From NCBI GenBank assembly GCA_023091665.1, contig JALJCQ010000026.1, positions 992,001-1,056,000 of the forward strand: DNA of 64,000 nt, in the 5' to 3' direction. This DNA is from Pythium myriotylum (taxonomy: Eukaryota; Oomycota; Peronosporomycetes; Pythiales; Pythiaceae). Shown here piece by piece: positions 31,701-41,476 of this stretch (position 1 is the first letter of the stretch; every line of letters starts with the position of its first letter). The notes beneath the pieces are model-generated. The model did not search any database. It had not been told where the DNA came from and saw nothing but the letters and a program-made list of their open reading frames with translations. A program made the position numbers and the translations under genes.

Positions 31701-32934
31701 GATCACGGGCGACAACGCCATGACGGGCTGCTACATCGCTCGTGCCAGTGGCATGGTGGAGCCGGAAGCTCGTGTCGTGCTTGGTGACATGATCGACAAC
31801 GCCCTCGTGTGGACCAACGTAGACACCCAGGAAGTGTACGCCCACGACCAGATCTCGTTCCTTGCGGATGAGGCTGAGCTCGCGGTTACGGGCAAGGCTT
31901 TTGATCACCTCGTCAAGACGGGTGACATCAACCAGTTGCTCCTCAAGATCCGCATCTTCAGTCGTATGACTCCGGCGGGCAAGGTTGAGTGTGTCAAGCT
32001 CCACATCGCCTCTGGTGCCGTCACGGGTATGTGCGGTGACGGTGGTAACGACTGTGGTGCGCTCCGTATCGCCCACGTCGGTATTGCGCTGAGCGAGGCC
32101 GAGGCTTCGGTTGTCTCGCCGTTCACGAGCAAGACCAAGTCGCTCAAGTCGGTCGTGGATGTGATCATCGAGGGCCGTGGCGCTCTCGCGACCTCTTTCG
32201 GCTCGGTCAAGTACCTGCTCATGTACGGACTCATCGGTATCGGCTGCCGTTTCGTCATGTACTACAACGGCGTCTTCATCTCGCAGTTCGGCTTCATGTA
32301 CCTTGATGGTGCGATCATGGTCGGTATCTCGTACGGTATCACGCGCTGCAAGCCGCTCAAGACTCTCGGCACGCAGCGTCCGACGTCATCGCTCGTGGGC
32401 CCCACGACGCTCATCTCGCTTGCCGGCGCTGAGCTCATCCACGCTCTCTTCCTCTACGGTGGCATCCACTACGTCATGACGCGCCCGTGGTACTGCCCCT
32501 TCCAGTCGGCGAACGTCAACCTCGTCCAGTGGTGGTTGCTGCAGGACTCGAACCTCGGCTCGTCGCTCTGGGTCCTCATTTGCTTCCAGCAGATGTCGAC
32601 GGGTCTCACGACTTCCATCGGCTCGCGCTTCCGCCAGGCCTTTTGGAAGAACAAGTTCCTCGTGTTCTACTACGCGCTGCTCTTCATTCTGCTCGCGATT
32701 ATGTTCCTCGGTCCACCGACGCGCATGTCGGACCAGTTCCGTGTCGCCAGCAGCACCAACGTCGTCGGTCTGCCCGACATCCCGCTCCCGCTGTCGTTCC
32801 GCTGGGAGCTCTTCGCCATCGGCGTCGCTAACACAGTCGCGGTCATGCTCTTCGAGAAGGTCATCGTGCAGGGCAAGGTGCGCGACTACTTCCGCGCCAA
32901 GTACCACAAGGACGTGATCCAGTTCAAGCTGTAA
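28726..32934 (+). CDS. P5-type (ATP13A-like) cation/polyamine-class ATPase with N-terminal ectodomain
   Basis: An intronless 1402-residue protein. It begins with a signal-peptide-like segment (MVSFKLLGAVALAALPLALA), then about 180 Cys-containing residues with N-glycosylation sequons, a membrane span near 205-225, a cytosolic part with further spans, and a P-type core: LTGES (about 603-607), NPLLPVVIT in M4 (Asn730), DKTGTIT with the phosphorylated Asp773, MITGDNAMT and GMCGDGGNDCGALR. The hinge and the sequence following (GALRIAHVGIALSEAEASVV) are typical of P5 ATPases. P5B members export lysosomal polyamines and P5A members remove misinserted helices in the ER. The M4 signature here (NPLLP rather than PPALP or PPELP) leaves the subgroup and cargo open. 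Strong codon bias suggests high expression. Confidence 0.93.
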   Translation: MVSFKLLGAVALAALPLALATDRQEDYPGCPLNNERTKFYCCDAGNEKALYTVYGRPSGGDFGKYYEEGWRKKRQINWVAKGKLSMYKPDAPEFVYGDDAKMCSMLNIISNGTFKTVGMQCTFAPGSGDDRFTLNTSIVDPDIYDPTLYVTTKANPRNNPAILPSKYGAVCTEVTKDAVCGGGFGTSNYYYTTGKETQLVVIYVLYAVFFGALILWTLARLAMGSSATPTKTERSLEDGSKKLLDNRGGPTTPGAKGTGLSLAMRETEVRLRNSVEDVTQAGFVDSVIGTGILIYLALLTIFMQVLVIILILDNQFKFANEKYSNLFDPNNVLIKVFIAMWIICSVWLGFIVFYAQKILNFFRTPASLATATRVRLFKPEVTDVLLADRTGVSQFVQRIESFIFPHHQDGIEETVDVHTTADGARYIEFQHLRYTFDEEEGRFIPGSVVLPDTIDRIVAEATGLSESEHQRRQDIVGKNKIALEMPSWIRSIVDEFFAVFYVYQLMVYYSWYYTDYKWVALLNLIVILLSAAINIFTKRDMLSSIVTMTQYETEVEVFRNGAWKTVMSSDLVPGDLVRIKENWELPCDLVIVKGSTVCDESMLTGESMPVQKFPAPGDSKATYVAEGAGKKHTLFSGTKTIASGRNEELLAVVQSTGAHTNRGQLVQSILYPAPIKFKYDEHLKAVIGFLFFFAFLAAYLAMKFLISNAGVANYYFSFVYGMFMFSAVLNPLLPVVITVGQVNAARRLIRKDIFCLNPHRVTLAGKVRIFCFDKTGTITKQGLDYRGVVPVADAAFLAEEFDSTSASLAPLVKYALASCHAVGSMNGTLVGNEVEVKMFQSTKWSLIESEGKMPVVKSADGSESLEVVKRFEFDHHRMSMSVIMKHQATGKLYVFVKGSYEKIQTVSNPSSVPSNYKEYADNLAKDGCYVLGVAFKEVAEMSESQMHDFLANRDAVEADLALLGLITFRNELKDDSRDAILTLKAGDVRTVMITGDNAMTGCYIARASGMVEPEARVVLGDMIDNALVWTNVDTQEVYAHDQISFLADEAELAVTGKAFDHLVKTGDINQLLLKIRIFSRMTPAGKVECVKLHIASGAVTGMCGDGGNDCGALRIAHVGIALSEAEASVVSPFTSKTKSLKSVVDVIIEGRGALATSFGSVKYLLMYGLIGIGCRFVMYYNGVFISQFGFMYLDGAIMVGISYGITRCKPLKTLGTQRPTSSLVGPTTLISLAGAELIHALFLYGGIHYVMTRPWYCPFQSANVNLVQWWLLQDSNLGSSLWVLICFQQMSTGLTTSIGSRFRQAFWKNKFLVFYYALLFILLAIMFLGPPTRMSDQFRVASSTNVVGLPDIPLPLSFRWELFAIGVANTVAVMLFEKVIVQGKVRDYFRAKYHKDVIQFKL

Positions 32935-33173
32935 GCTTGCAACATGTGGCCTGCTCAATAGAGTCTCGACGATTGTAGTCAGCGTGCAGGATCCACTCTG
33001 AGAGAAATGCATATAATCTGTCTTGTTCCTCGAAAACCGTTGTTTCACTTCTGTTTATTCCGTTGCAGGGTATCATTCTGGAGCTTGGGTGTCGAAAGGA
33101 AGACATCCTGTTACGAGGAAAGTGTATGAGCGTGTGAATGTCTAATTCAATGGATAAATTTGTATGCTTGAGC

Positions 33174-36100
33174 TTATTTGAGCGCTGCGATATGTGCTTC
33201 GACATCCTACACAGAATGGTTTCTCATCACAAGCTGAGCATCAATATAAACGTAGAGCTACAGACCTCTATGAGCTTGGTACGATTGTATTCGTAGCGAA
33301 ACGGATACGCCAACTTGTTGAGGAGAAGAAGTTCATCTCGCAGCTCTCCAACTGTCCAACCGACAGTCTTATCAACCAACTCGTTCAACGCTATCGCCAT
33401 TCTGACCTGTAATACAAAAGCAAAGAGCCGCGTCAGTCAAAATCGCAATTCGTCCTTCGTTCGGCCTCTGAGGGAAGCAAAACGAACCTCATCAAAAATA
33501 AAATCTTGTGGGGCATCGTTCTGTTCATCTTCTTCACGAGCTCGTAACGACTGATCTGCACTGTCAGCAATCGGTGCTTGAGAATCTCCCCGGCTGGAGG
33601 TCTCGACAATTGGCGATATCGCTTCGCTAGGAGCTTCGTTCACCTCTTGTTCTTCTCCAGCGTCGGGAGTCGAATCTCCGAACACCGATTGAGTGGGCAA
33701 CTCTTCGGCGTAACGCTTTCCGAAGCACTTAATTGCGAGAGCACGGTTCTTGTTGATAAATTCAAGCACTTGATCGATTCCTTCGCAGGAAACACGCTCT
33801 CCGCCATCGTCTGATGGAGGTGGGACAAACACAGCAAGAACCGGTGTTATTCCTTCACCGCTCACATCCACCATTTCTTCACGTGTCCACCCTTCGTCGA
33901 CGAGAATCGGCCATACCAGATTGTCGAAGAATTCCTGCTGTATCTGAGCGGTTGTTTTCACAGGTTCTTCTTGGCTTGAACTCGCGATTGTTTTTCCAGG
34001 TAGTGATGAATGGGTGCGCTGGTTTCTCACAGACTCCTTCAATGTTTCGTCAGTACAGTCCCGAACGTACACAGGATCAATGTTCTTGTCAGTTCCGCCG
34101 AGGACATACTTGACGTTGTATGTGCCGTCTTCATTTCGTTGAAGAACTTTGCCGGCGCCACCAAGCTTGTTCATCCCAGGAAAAGTTCGAGGTAAAACAA
34201 AAACAGTGTCGCCCTGCTCGAAGACTTGAAGTTCAGAGGATCCATTCACATCAGATGCATCTGCGCTGTCCGTTACATCGACGAAATCGTCATCCCCGCT
34301 TGGATTATGAGTACGATCGGTCTTCTGTGCAAACCATTGTTGCGCCACATCCTGTTCACCAGAGGTGGAACTTGATTCTTCCTTTTGTGTCGCTACGTTG
34401 GGGTCAATCTGAGCTGGTAAAGATGCTGCAAAACTAGATCCGACATCTTGTGCTTTAATGCCGCGCAAACGATCGCTGGTTCGAGAGGGGGGTTTGTTTT
34501 GTGCCCGAGAATTTGTTTTCGACGAGGAACGGTACGGTTGAGTCGAGTCCGTCACTTCATTGTACATAGCAGGGTTCGTGTGTAGTCGTTTGGTGATTTC
34601 GCGGCATTTTGCGAACAAATCATAGCCTTGGTGCTTGCGAAATCGATGTGCGAATGATAGAATATTATCTTTCATCGTTCCCGCAGCTTGCGCGATATGG
34701 CGTGTCGCACTCCGTTTCGGGTTGAACATGTTTGCATTGCGGACGATTAGCTGAATATCGTCCAAGAATTGTTCGAAGCAGGTGTAGTCGCCATCATTTA
34801 GACGTTCACGCATCGTGCTAAGATCCATGGGATTCTTGATGATGAGATAGTAATCTGGAACAGCTTCTGGATCGACTGGGTGATAAAATGGAGAGTAATT
34901 TCGTTGCCCAGAGCAATAGTCAAGAACTTGGCCCAAAAAGATACGAAGTTCCCGTAGGCAGTGCAGGTCGTGCTCTCGGATACGTTCCAACTCTTCCACA
35001 GTTGGTTCTCTCTTCGCCCTCTTCTCCACGGGTGCAAGAGGAAGAATCTCCAACGCCTCATTGCGTTGTCGTTTCTTTCTTGGAAGGGGTGCCGCCGCGA
35101 ATGCAGCAAAAGCCTGGCCAAAGTGCTCTTTGCGCTTCGAGTCTGAAATCTTTGAGAGTTCCCACATAATAGATGAGCGCTGGACAGTCTTATCGTGCGT
35201 GAACAAGTCAAGCATGGACTTGGGCAAGTCGGAGAAGGGTGTACTGCAAGTCGTCGCCAGGAACAAAACTGGGAGATTGGCCTTTATCTGCATGCTCATC
35301 AACATCATCTTCAGCGCGATATGCATCGACTCGGGCGTGTTTTCCCACCACAGATCGATCTGTGGTAGGTAAATGACGCATGGCAAACACTTTTGCGCCT
35401 CATTAAGTCGGAAGATTAACGCCTCCTCCGCATTATGAGTATGCACGTCGGCGACAAGAGAAGGGTAGTCGATTGAGAAGTGGGTTAAACCCTCAAGGAC
35501 ATGGAGCAAGGCGGCTGCAACATACTCTTGGCCCATGCCAGAAACACCTGTGATCAAGACCCGTGGGAATCCGACGAGTTGAGGAAGCATATACATCTGA
35601 CGAGCTTGTCTTTGTTGCGCCTTTGCGTGCTTGGCTTGCAGCAAAGACTCCATCTTCGCCGAATCATTACAATCTGGACAAAACCAATCTGTACTTTGCT
35701 GATTGGGAAGCGCGAGATCTGGAGGGAGGCAAGCTGCGTGAAAAGCTCCAGGACACGCGTCGCAACATATCAACTCTCCTTCGTCGCCATGACAGACATC
35801 GCAATCATCGTGGTTCATAACAGCATAAATATCGTCGTCCTCATTTTCGTCTTCATCATCAGCAGCATGAATCCGAACATCGACGAGTGTCGAGGCACCG
35901 TCGGTCTTGTTCAGCCCGTCAATCGCCTGCGGATCTAGCGGGAACAATGGGAACTGGTCCGCAATCTTGCGAATAATTTTTCCCAACGAACCGTCAAGCA
36001 GCGATTTGACGCCTCTTGGCAACGGCGCTGCAAACGAGCTCACCGTGCGATGTGAAGCCGGTGTAATTTTCTTCATGGCTTTTGTGAAGTCACCGCGGGA

Positions 36101-38404
36101 TACTACGACCTTATCTAGGTGGATCAGTAGTTTATCCTGACTGCCATATACTTGTGGATAGACACGTCGAAGTGAGCACAGAGCGGCCTCGGCGCATAGA
36201 GCCTTCATGTCAGCACCACAGTAGCCAACTGTCCGCTGAGCAACCTCCTGAATGAAAGCTTCTGATAACGGGGGATTCCATTTCTTGGTATGAATGGCAA
36301 GCATCTTTTTTCGCTCCACGGCATTTGGTAACTTGAATCCCAGCTCACGATCAAAGCGTCCAGGTCTGCGCAATGCCGGATCAATTGCATCCAGCCGATT
36401 GGTCGCGCCAATCACGACAACACGGCCACGTGCATCCATACCGTCCATTAGAGCAAGCAACGTTGACACAATTGACGCGTGGATTTGATCTTGCTTAGCA
36501 CTTCGGACAGGAGCAAGACCGTCAATCTCATCGAAGAAAATAATTGACGGTTGATTCCGCTTCGCTTCTTCGAAGAGAAGGCGTAGTTGGCGCTCTGCTT
36601 CGCCAACCCATTTGCTTAAACAGTCAGCTCCTTTTCGCATATAAAATGTCACGTTCCTGGGCTTTTTTGGCTCAATTACCTCACTGGCATCGAGAGAAAT
36701 CTGTGTAGCAGGAGAATCATCATCGATTGTGCAAGAGTTGGCAAGGGCACTTGCCAAAAGTGTCTTCCCCGTTCCTGGAGGCCCATAAAAGAGAACTCCA
36801 GATGGAGGTGTCACGTTGTACTTCTCGTAGAACTCAGGATACAGCAAGGGCAACATCACCATTTCCTTCAGGGCCTCGATATGTTTCTCAAGACCACCAA
36901 CGCTGTCCCACGTGATACTTCGATCCACTTCCACTGGAGAAATGTCAGCCCGCTTTTTGTCTCCGTGCCCTGGCAGTCTTCGCTTGCTAGCGCCGGTTCG
37001 CATTCCACCTTGGTCAGAATCATAGTACTTGTACATATCGTCGGAGGAGCTCGACGAAGAGGACGAAGAGAGTCTTCTACGACGTTCATTGCGACGCTTT
37101 CGATTAGATTTGCTTGATCGTCGCCCGGAAGAAGACATATGACTTGTTCCACGCTGAGTAGAACGATTGGCTTGACGCTTCGCATAATCGGCGTAGGCAC
37201 TCAACGACTGATCGGTTGAGAGTGCCATTTCACCACCTCGTTGTGCTTTCGAGCGATCGCGGAGGGAGTAGCGTGGTCCATTATCCTCGGCGGCGAATTG
37301 AGCTGCTGTTTCACGTGCTAACTGTAATGAACGCAACTCATCTCGCGCGCGCCTTCTTCGCTCACGTTCACGATCTCGCTCACGTTCTCTCTGTTCTTCT
37401 CGTTCGAGTTCGCGCTGACGTTGACGTTGTCGTTCACGCTCGCGTCTCTCCTGTTCTTGTTTGGCTCGTTCTCTTCGGAAGGAGCGAGAGTTTTGCTCCT
37501 CTTGCTCATGAAGATCAGAGTTGCTGCGTTGACGTAGATAATATCGACGGCCATCGGCACCTTCTTCTTCTTCTTGCTCATCGTCTTCATCATTATGATC
37601 ATCACGGGCCCTCGTTTCTGTTTTCACGCGAAGTTTGCTATTGTCACTGCGGGTGCGTCGTTCTCGATTTCGCGTTTCATCCTTCTCGGGCGTTCTGTTC
37701 CTCTCAGGAGAAACAGATTCATTGTGATCACGATGGCGCAGTGCATAGCGAGTAGATCGTGTATGGCGTGGTGCTTCTTCCATCGCCTTCACAGCTGCTA
37801 CAGCTGCTGCAGCTTCTGCAGCCTCAGCGCGCTCTTGTTCCTCAATTCGACGCTGAATCTGTTCGATATCGGATTCGTCCGTCGCATAATCTAACTCATC
37901 GACCTCAGGAACGTCGTCTTCATCATCGTCATCGTCCAGGCGCCGCCTCTTGTTTCGCGATCGTGAGGATCGACGTCGCGCGGACTTCTCCTCTCGTCGC
38001 TCTCGTTCACGGTCACGGTCACGTCGACGGGAGTCCCGCGACGTCTGGGCATCTTGAAAGCCTCGCATCGGCCTGAAAACATCGTCGTAGAGACTCTGGT
38101 CAAAGCGCGCCGGTTTTTTCACGGATCCTCGTTTGCGAAAAGAGTAGCGGCCATGACGCCCCTCCTCTCGCTCCCCGTCATCGTCATCGTCCTGATCACG
38201 ATCTTCCTGGTCTACGGTATCGTTGTCGTCGTCGTCGTCCTGCTCGTCGTTGTTATCCTCTTCACTGCTACCATGCAACGCGAGTCGTGTTGGCGGCACG
38301 CGGTTGCTGCGGCGGCGCGATGCGCGTCGATCCTGCGGCGACGATTCGTCCGTGTCGTTGTCGTTCTTGTCCTCTTCTCGCATTCGATCCTTCACAATGA
38401 ACAT
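33174..38404 (-). CDS. ATAD2/Yta7-like protein: AAA ATPase, PHD finger, bromodomain, Tudor-like domain (3 exons)
   Basis: Exon 1 is 38404-33488. Two small 3' exons, 33406-33266 and 33206-33174, are added across introns of 81 nt (GTTCGT..TATTACAG) and 59 nt (GTCTGT..TGTGTAG), giving about 1696 residues. The new C-terminus (MAIALNELVDKTVGWTVGEL to FRYEYNRTKLIEDVEAHIAA) resembles the end of human ATAD2. The order is: a charged Arg/Glu/Asp-rich N-terminus (1-470), AAA1 with GPPGTGKT (about 540) and IIFFDEIDGLAP (about 625), a PHD finger (CDVCHGDEGELICCDACPGA, about 868-915), a degenerate second AAA (about 930-1060), a bromodomain (PDYYLIIKNPMDLSTM, about 1148-1250) and a Tudor-like segment (GDTVFVLPRTF). 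It should act in chromatin, binding acetylated histones. A second Met at residue 8 (38383) is an alternative start. Confidence 0.93.
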
Positions 38405-39105
38405 CCAGTCAGCTCAGCAGCTCCTCCATATTGCCAGACCTCTATCTTTGATCCCATCGCGCGCCTTCGTACCTGGAATCGCTGCGAGATCCGCGTTGAC
38501 GAACGGAGACGTGAGCGTGGCTGCAGCGACGAACTGGGCGACGGCGTCTCGGCCACTGGTCGTGCACGGGCCAGGCGCACACCATTCGTTAGCTCTCGAT
38601 CTCCTCTTTGCATCGGTGCCCATGCGCTGCCACCTACCGCTGCCGATCGCCTCCAAAATGCTCATCTACAAGCTGCGGGTGCCGTTACTTGTGGTCTCCA
38701 AGTTTCCTTTCCCCCCCGGCGCCAACGAGGCAATTGCCCGCCAAAACCCATTCGGGTTTTGACCCGTTTTACAACCCACCCGCAAACATTCCAGTTTCCT
38801 AAATTTCCATAAAACGAGCCAGCAGATTCCACAAAACTCGCCCCATGCATCTCAAATCGTCATCGCAGCTCTCCCGAGTCTGCAACCGCCCCCCGTAGAC
38901 AGTTCGCCGGCTCGCGAGCGTGATGCGCGCGCCGAGCGCCTCGCGCGGCTCACAGAATTCGCGTCGAAGGCCGCGACATTCGCCACGCAAGCCGCTCTCT
39001 CTGACAAGGATGTAGCCATGTCAAAACGGCTGTCCACCCAGTGCTTTGGGTGGATCGTCTGGGTTGGGTTTTTGGGTGCTGGTCATTCCCACCACCACCA
39101 CGTCC
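38405..39105. promoter_or_regulatory. Divergent spacer between ATAD2-like and B56-like genes
   Basis: About 700 bp between head-to-head start codons. A plus-strand frame from 38397 to 38762 overlaps this spacer, but I see no domain in it. The promoters of both genes should lie here. Confidence 0.5.
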
Positions 39106-41235
39106 ATGAATGGTGCCATCGCTCAGCCGTCCACCATGAGCTCCACGCGCCGCGTGCGCAGTGCGGGCAACCCGCTGCAGGCGGCCAAGCCGCGGACTCC
39201 GCTGCGGCGCGCGGGTTCGGGTTCGGGTTCGGCCGCGACTCCCAGCGCCGGCGCTGCAGCGGCCGGTGGCGCAACGAGCGGCGTCGCCGGCGACGGCGCC
39301 TCCAAGCTGCGCGCGACTCGCGATCGCCGGCGTCGCGAGCGATCCATGGACGAAGATGACCTCGACAACAAGTTCAGCAGCCTCTCGGTGTCGGCGCCGA
39401 GCTTCACGCCTGCGTCCATGCGCACGGGCGGAGCGTCGGTCTCGTCGAGTGTCGCGGCGCCAACGGCGTCGTGGCTCGCCAAAGCCAAGCCTCCGCAGCG
39501 CCGGGTTCCGCCAGCGCACCAAAAGCAACAGCAGCAGAGACAGCAGAAGCAGCAACCGCCACCTCAGAGCCAGCCAGCGACGCCTGTTCCGAAGACGCCG
39601 ACGCCCATGAGTCAGTGGTCCTCGTCCACCGCAGCAGCCGCCGCGAAAGGCACAGCACGATCTCAGAAATCACCGATCGATCCCCCGAGTTTTGCTGCGA
39701 ATGGTCGAGGGTCGTTGTCGCAGGTGACGACGTCGATACCATCATCGTCATCTGCAGCTGACCGCAAGCCACGGCGACAGAGGATTGGTACCCTTGGATT
39801 CGCTCGCTCGGGATTGTCGATGAACCGTCGTACTCCGCAACCCTCTCCCGCTGCGACAGCGTCCTCATCCAGCTCCACTTTCAGCTCGGCTTTCCAACTG
39901 GGCGGGTCGCAGACATCGGCGCCATTGAACGGACTCAACGACGCAGGCGTCGGAGGCCAACGCAAGCGTAGTGACAGCGCCGGCTCCGAAGGTGACTACT
40001 CGAGCGATGATGAAGTATTCCCCGATGCAGCAGCCCCGGTTGGTGTGCAAGCGACGAGCGCCTTTCCCGAGCGTCTTATGTTGCTAAGTCAGCAGAAGAA
40101 AGTACCCATGAGTGTCGTCAGTCGCGACGCCGTAATCGACACAGTCTTTGCGGCGTTGTTTGTCAAAAAGGAAAAGTCTCGCGGCGACGCTCGACGCTTC
40201 AGCGCCTTCGGTGACGACACATCAGGCACCGAGACTGACGAGCCCAACGAAGAATTCGTCAAGCGAGGACTCGCAGCGTCGCTTTTCAAGGAGAGTCTGA
40301 GCGGCATGACGCTCCAGTTTGAGCGCAAACGCGGCGGCATGACCGACAAGGAGGCCGTCGAGCGCTTCATCACGCCGCCGTTTATCCATACGCTCGTGAA
40401 CGACATGCGCTTCGAAGACTTCCGGACAGCCAGCGCGCGCATCGATATCGTGCGCGCAATCCACAAGAGCTGCCCTACCAAGCGCATCCACATCGCACGG
40501 GCGTTAGCGGATGCTGCGACACTGCGACTTCAGTATGTTAAGGCTCTCGTGTCGACGGCGCAGGAACTCGAGATTGAGAAAGGCCGTGTTATGGTCAAGC
40601 ACGCGAACGACCACAGCCACGGCTTCACTGACTTGTTGCGATATGCCATTGAGCACGTTGGTGAGAGCCTTAACGGCATAACTGGCGAATCAGCAGATGC
40701 CACGCTCATCAGCCAAAGCGAGGTCGATGAGATCGTCCGAAACTACCTCATCGCCCTCATTGCATTGTGGAAGACGCACTGGTTCGATCCAGCCGGGTCT
40801 GACGACGAGGAACTGATTAGCTGCGCGGGGCAGTTTGTTGCTTATATCCCGCATGTCGCGATCGACTTACTGCAACGACTAGTCACGCACTGGCCTTCGC
40901 GTTTCCCCGGAATGGAGGTAATCGCGATCCGCATGCTTGCGCGAGTTCTCATGACAAGTCCGCCGCTTCACACGCTGGAAGATTCACCACGACTCCCCAT
41001 CAAGATTTTCTCGCGGCTGGCGAAATGCGTGAAGAGTGCAAACACACAAGTCGCCCAAGAAGCGCTCGCCTTCACGGGGTGTCAGTTCTCGATGGTGCAC
41101 TTTCTGGGTCAGTATGACGAAATCTATCACGAGGTGAGCGAAGCCTTCCACCACAATGCGCGCTCTCATTGGAACGAAGCGATTCGTACCACCTCGGAAG
41201 GCCACTTCGACCGTGCGTTGGACTTTGCGCCTTGA
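39106..41235 (+). CDS. Divergent PP2A B56/B'-type regulatory subunit-like protein
   Basis: 709 residues from ATG 39106; a second in-frame ATG at 39136 (MSSTRRVRSAG) is equally plausible. The first 300 residues are disordered: Ala/Gly/Ser/Gln-rich with a poly-Gln stretch and basic patches. The rest is helical. The C-terminal part matches the B56 pattern: AGQFVAYIPHVAIDLLQRLV, FPGMEVIAIRMLARVL, then FSRLAKCVKSANTQVAQEAL, and finally HNARSHWNEAIRTT, equivalent to the HWNKTI block of B56. B56 subunits recruit PP2A to LxxIxE-bearing substrates. The middle HEAT-like part is poorly conserved, and I could not confirm the substrate-pocket residues. A C24 run follows the stop within 20 bp. Confidence 0.7.
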   Translation: MNGAIAQPSTMSSTRRVRSAGNPLQAAKPRTPLRRAGSGSGSAATPSAGAAAAGGATSGVAGDGASKLRATRDRRRRERSMDEDDLDNKFSSLSVSAPSFTPASMRTGGASVSSSVAAPTASWLAKAKPPQRRVPPAHQKQQQQRQQKQQPPPQSQPATPVPKTPTPMSQWSSSTAAAAAKGTARSQKSPIDPPSFAANGRGSLSQVTTSIPSSSSAADRKPRRQRIGTLGFARSGLSMNRRTPQPSPAATASSSSSTFSSAFQLGGSQTSAPLNGLNDAGVGGQRKRSDSAGSEGDYSSDDEVFPDAAAPVGVQATSAFPERLMLLSQQKKVPMSVVSRDAVIDTVFAALFVKKEKSRGDARRFSAFGDDTSGTETDEPNEEFVKRGLAASLFKESLSGMTLQFERKRGGMTDKEAVERFITPPFIHTLVNDMRFEDFRTASARIDIVRAIHKSCPTKRIHIARALADAATLRLQYVKALVSTAQELEIEKGRVMVKHANDHSHGFTDLLRYAIEHVGESLNGITGESADATLISQSEVDEIVRNYLIALIALWKTHWFDPAGSDDEELISCAGQFVAYIPHVAIDLLQRLVTHWPSRFPGMEVIAIRMLARVLMTSPPLHTLEDSPRLPIKIFSRLAKCVKSANTQVAQEALAFTGCQFSMVHFLGQYDEIYHEVSEAFHHNARSHWNEAIRTTSEGHFDRALDFAP

Positions 41236-41252
41236 GGAAACAGGTCCACAGA

Positions 41253-41276
41253 CCCCCCCCCCCCCCCCCCCCCCCC
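41253..41276 (+). repeat. Poly-C tract (C24)
   Basis: An unbroken run of 24 C, preceded by CACAGA, 17 bases after the stop codon of the B56-like gene, so probably in its 3' untranslated region. Confidence 0.9.
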
Positions 41277-41476
41277 ATAAACATATACAACCCCGCGCAA
41301 GTGCTGCAAACTCATCAACGAAGACGATCGCCGTGACAGATCCGGATCAATTTGGATAAAAACCAAAGAAAGCGTAGTTAGGATACTATAGCACTAGTCG
41401 TGTTTGCCGCTGCAGCTGCTCATATCGAAGCCGCATGCCATAGAGATAACGAGATAGACCACAAACTAACCAAGAT

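Noticed and set aside
30508..32076. Minus-strand open frame of about 520 codons
   Set aside because: It lies wholly antisense to the P5 ATPase core and has the Arg/His/Asp/Val composition typical of a shadow of GC-biased codons.
38223..38762. Plus-strand frame with MNIQSAQQLLHIARPLSL
   Set aside because: It overlaps the 5' end of the ATAD2-like gene, shows no family and has no clear promoter space. It is possible but unsupported.
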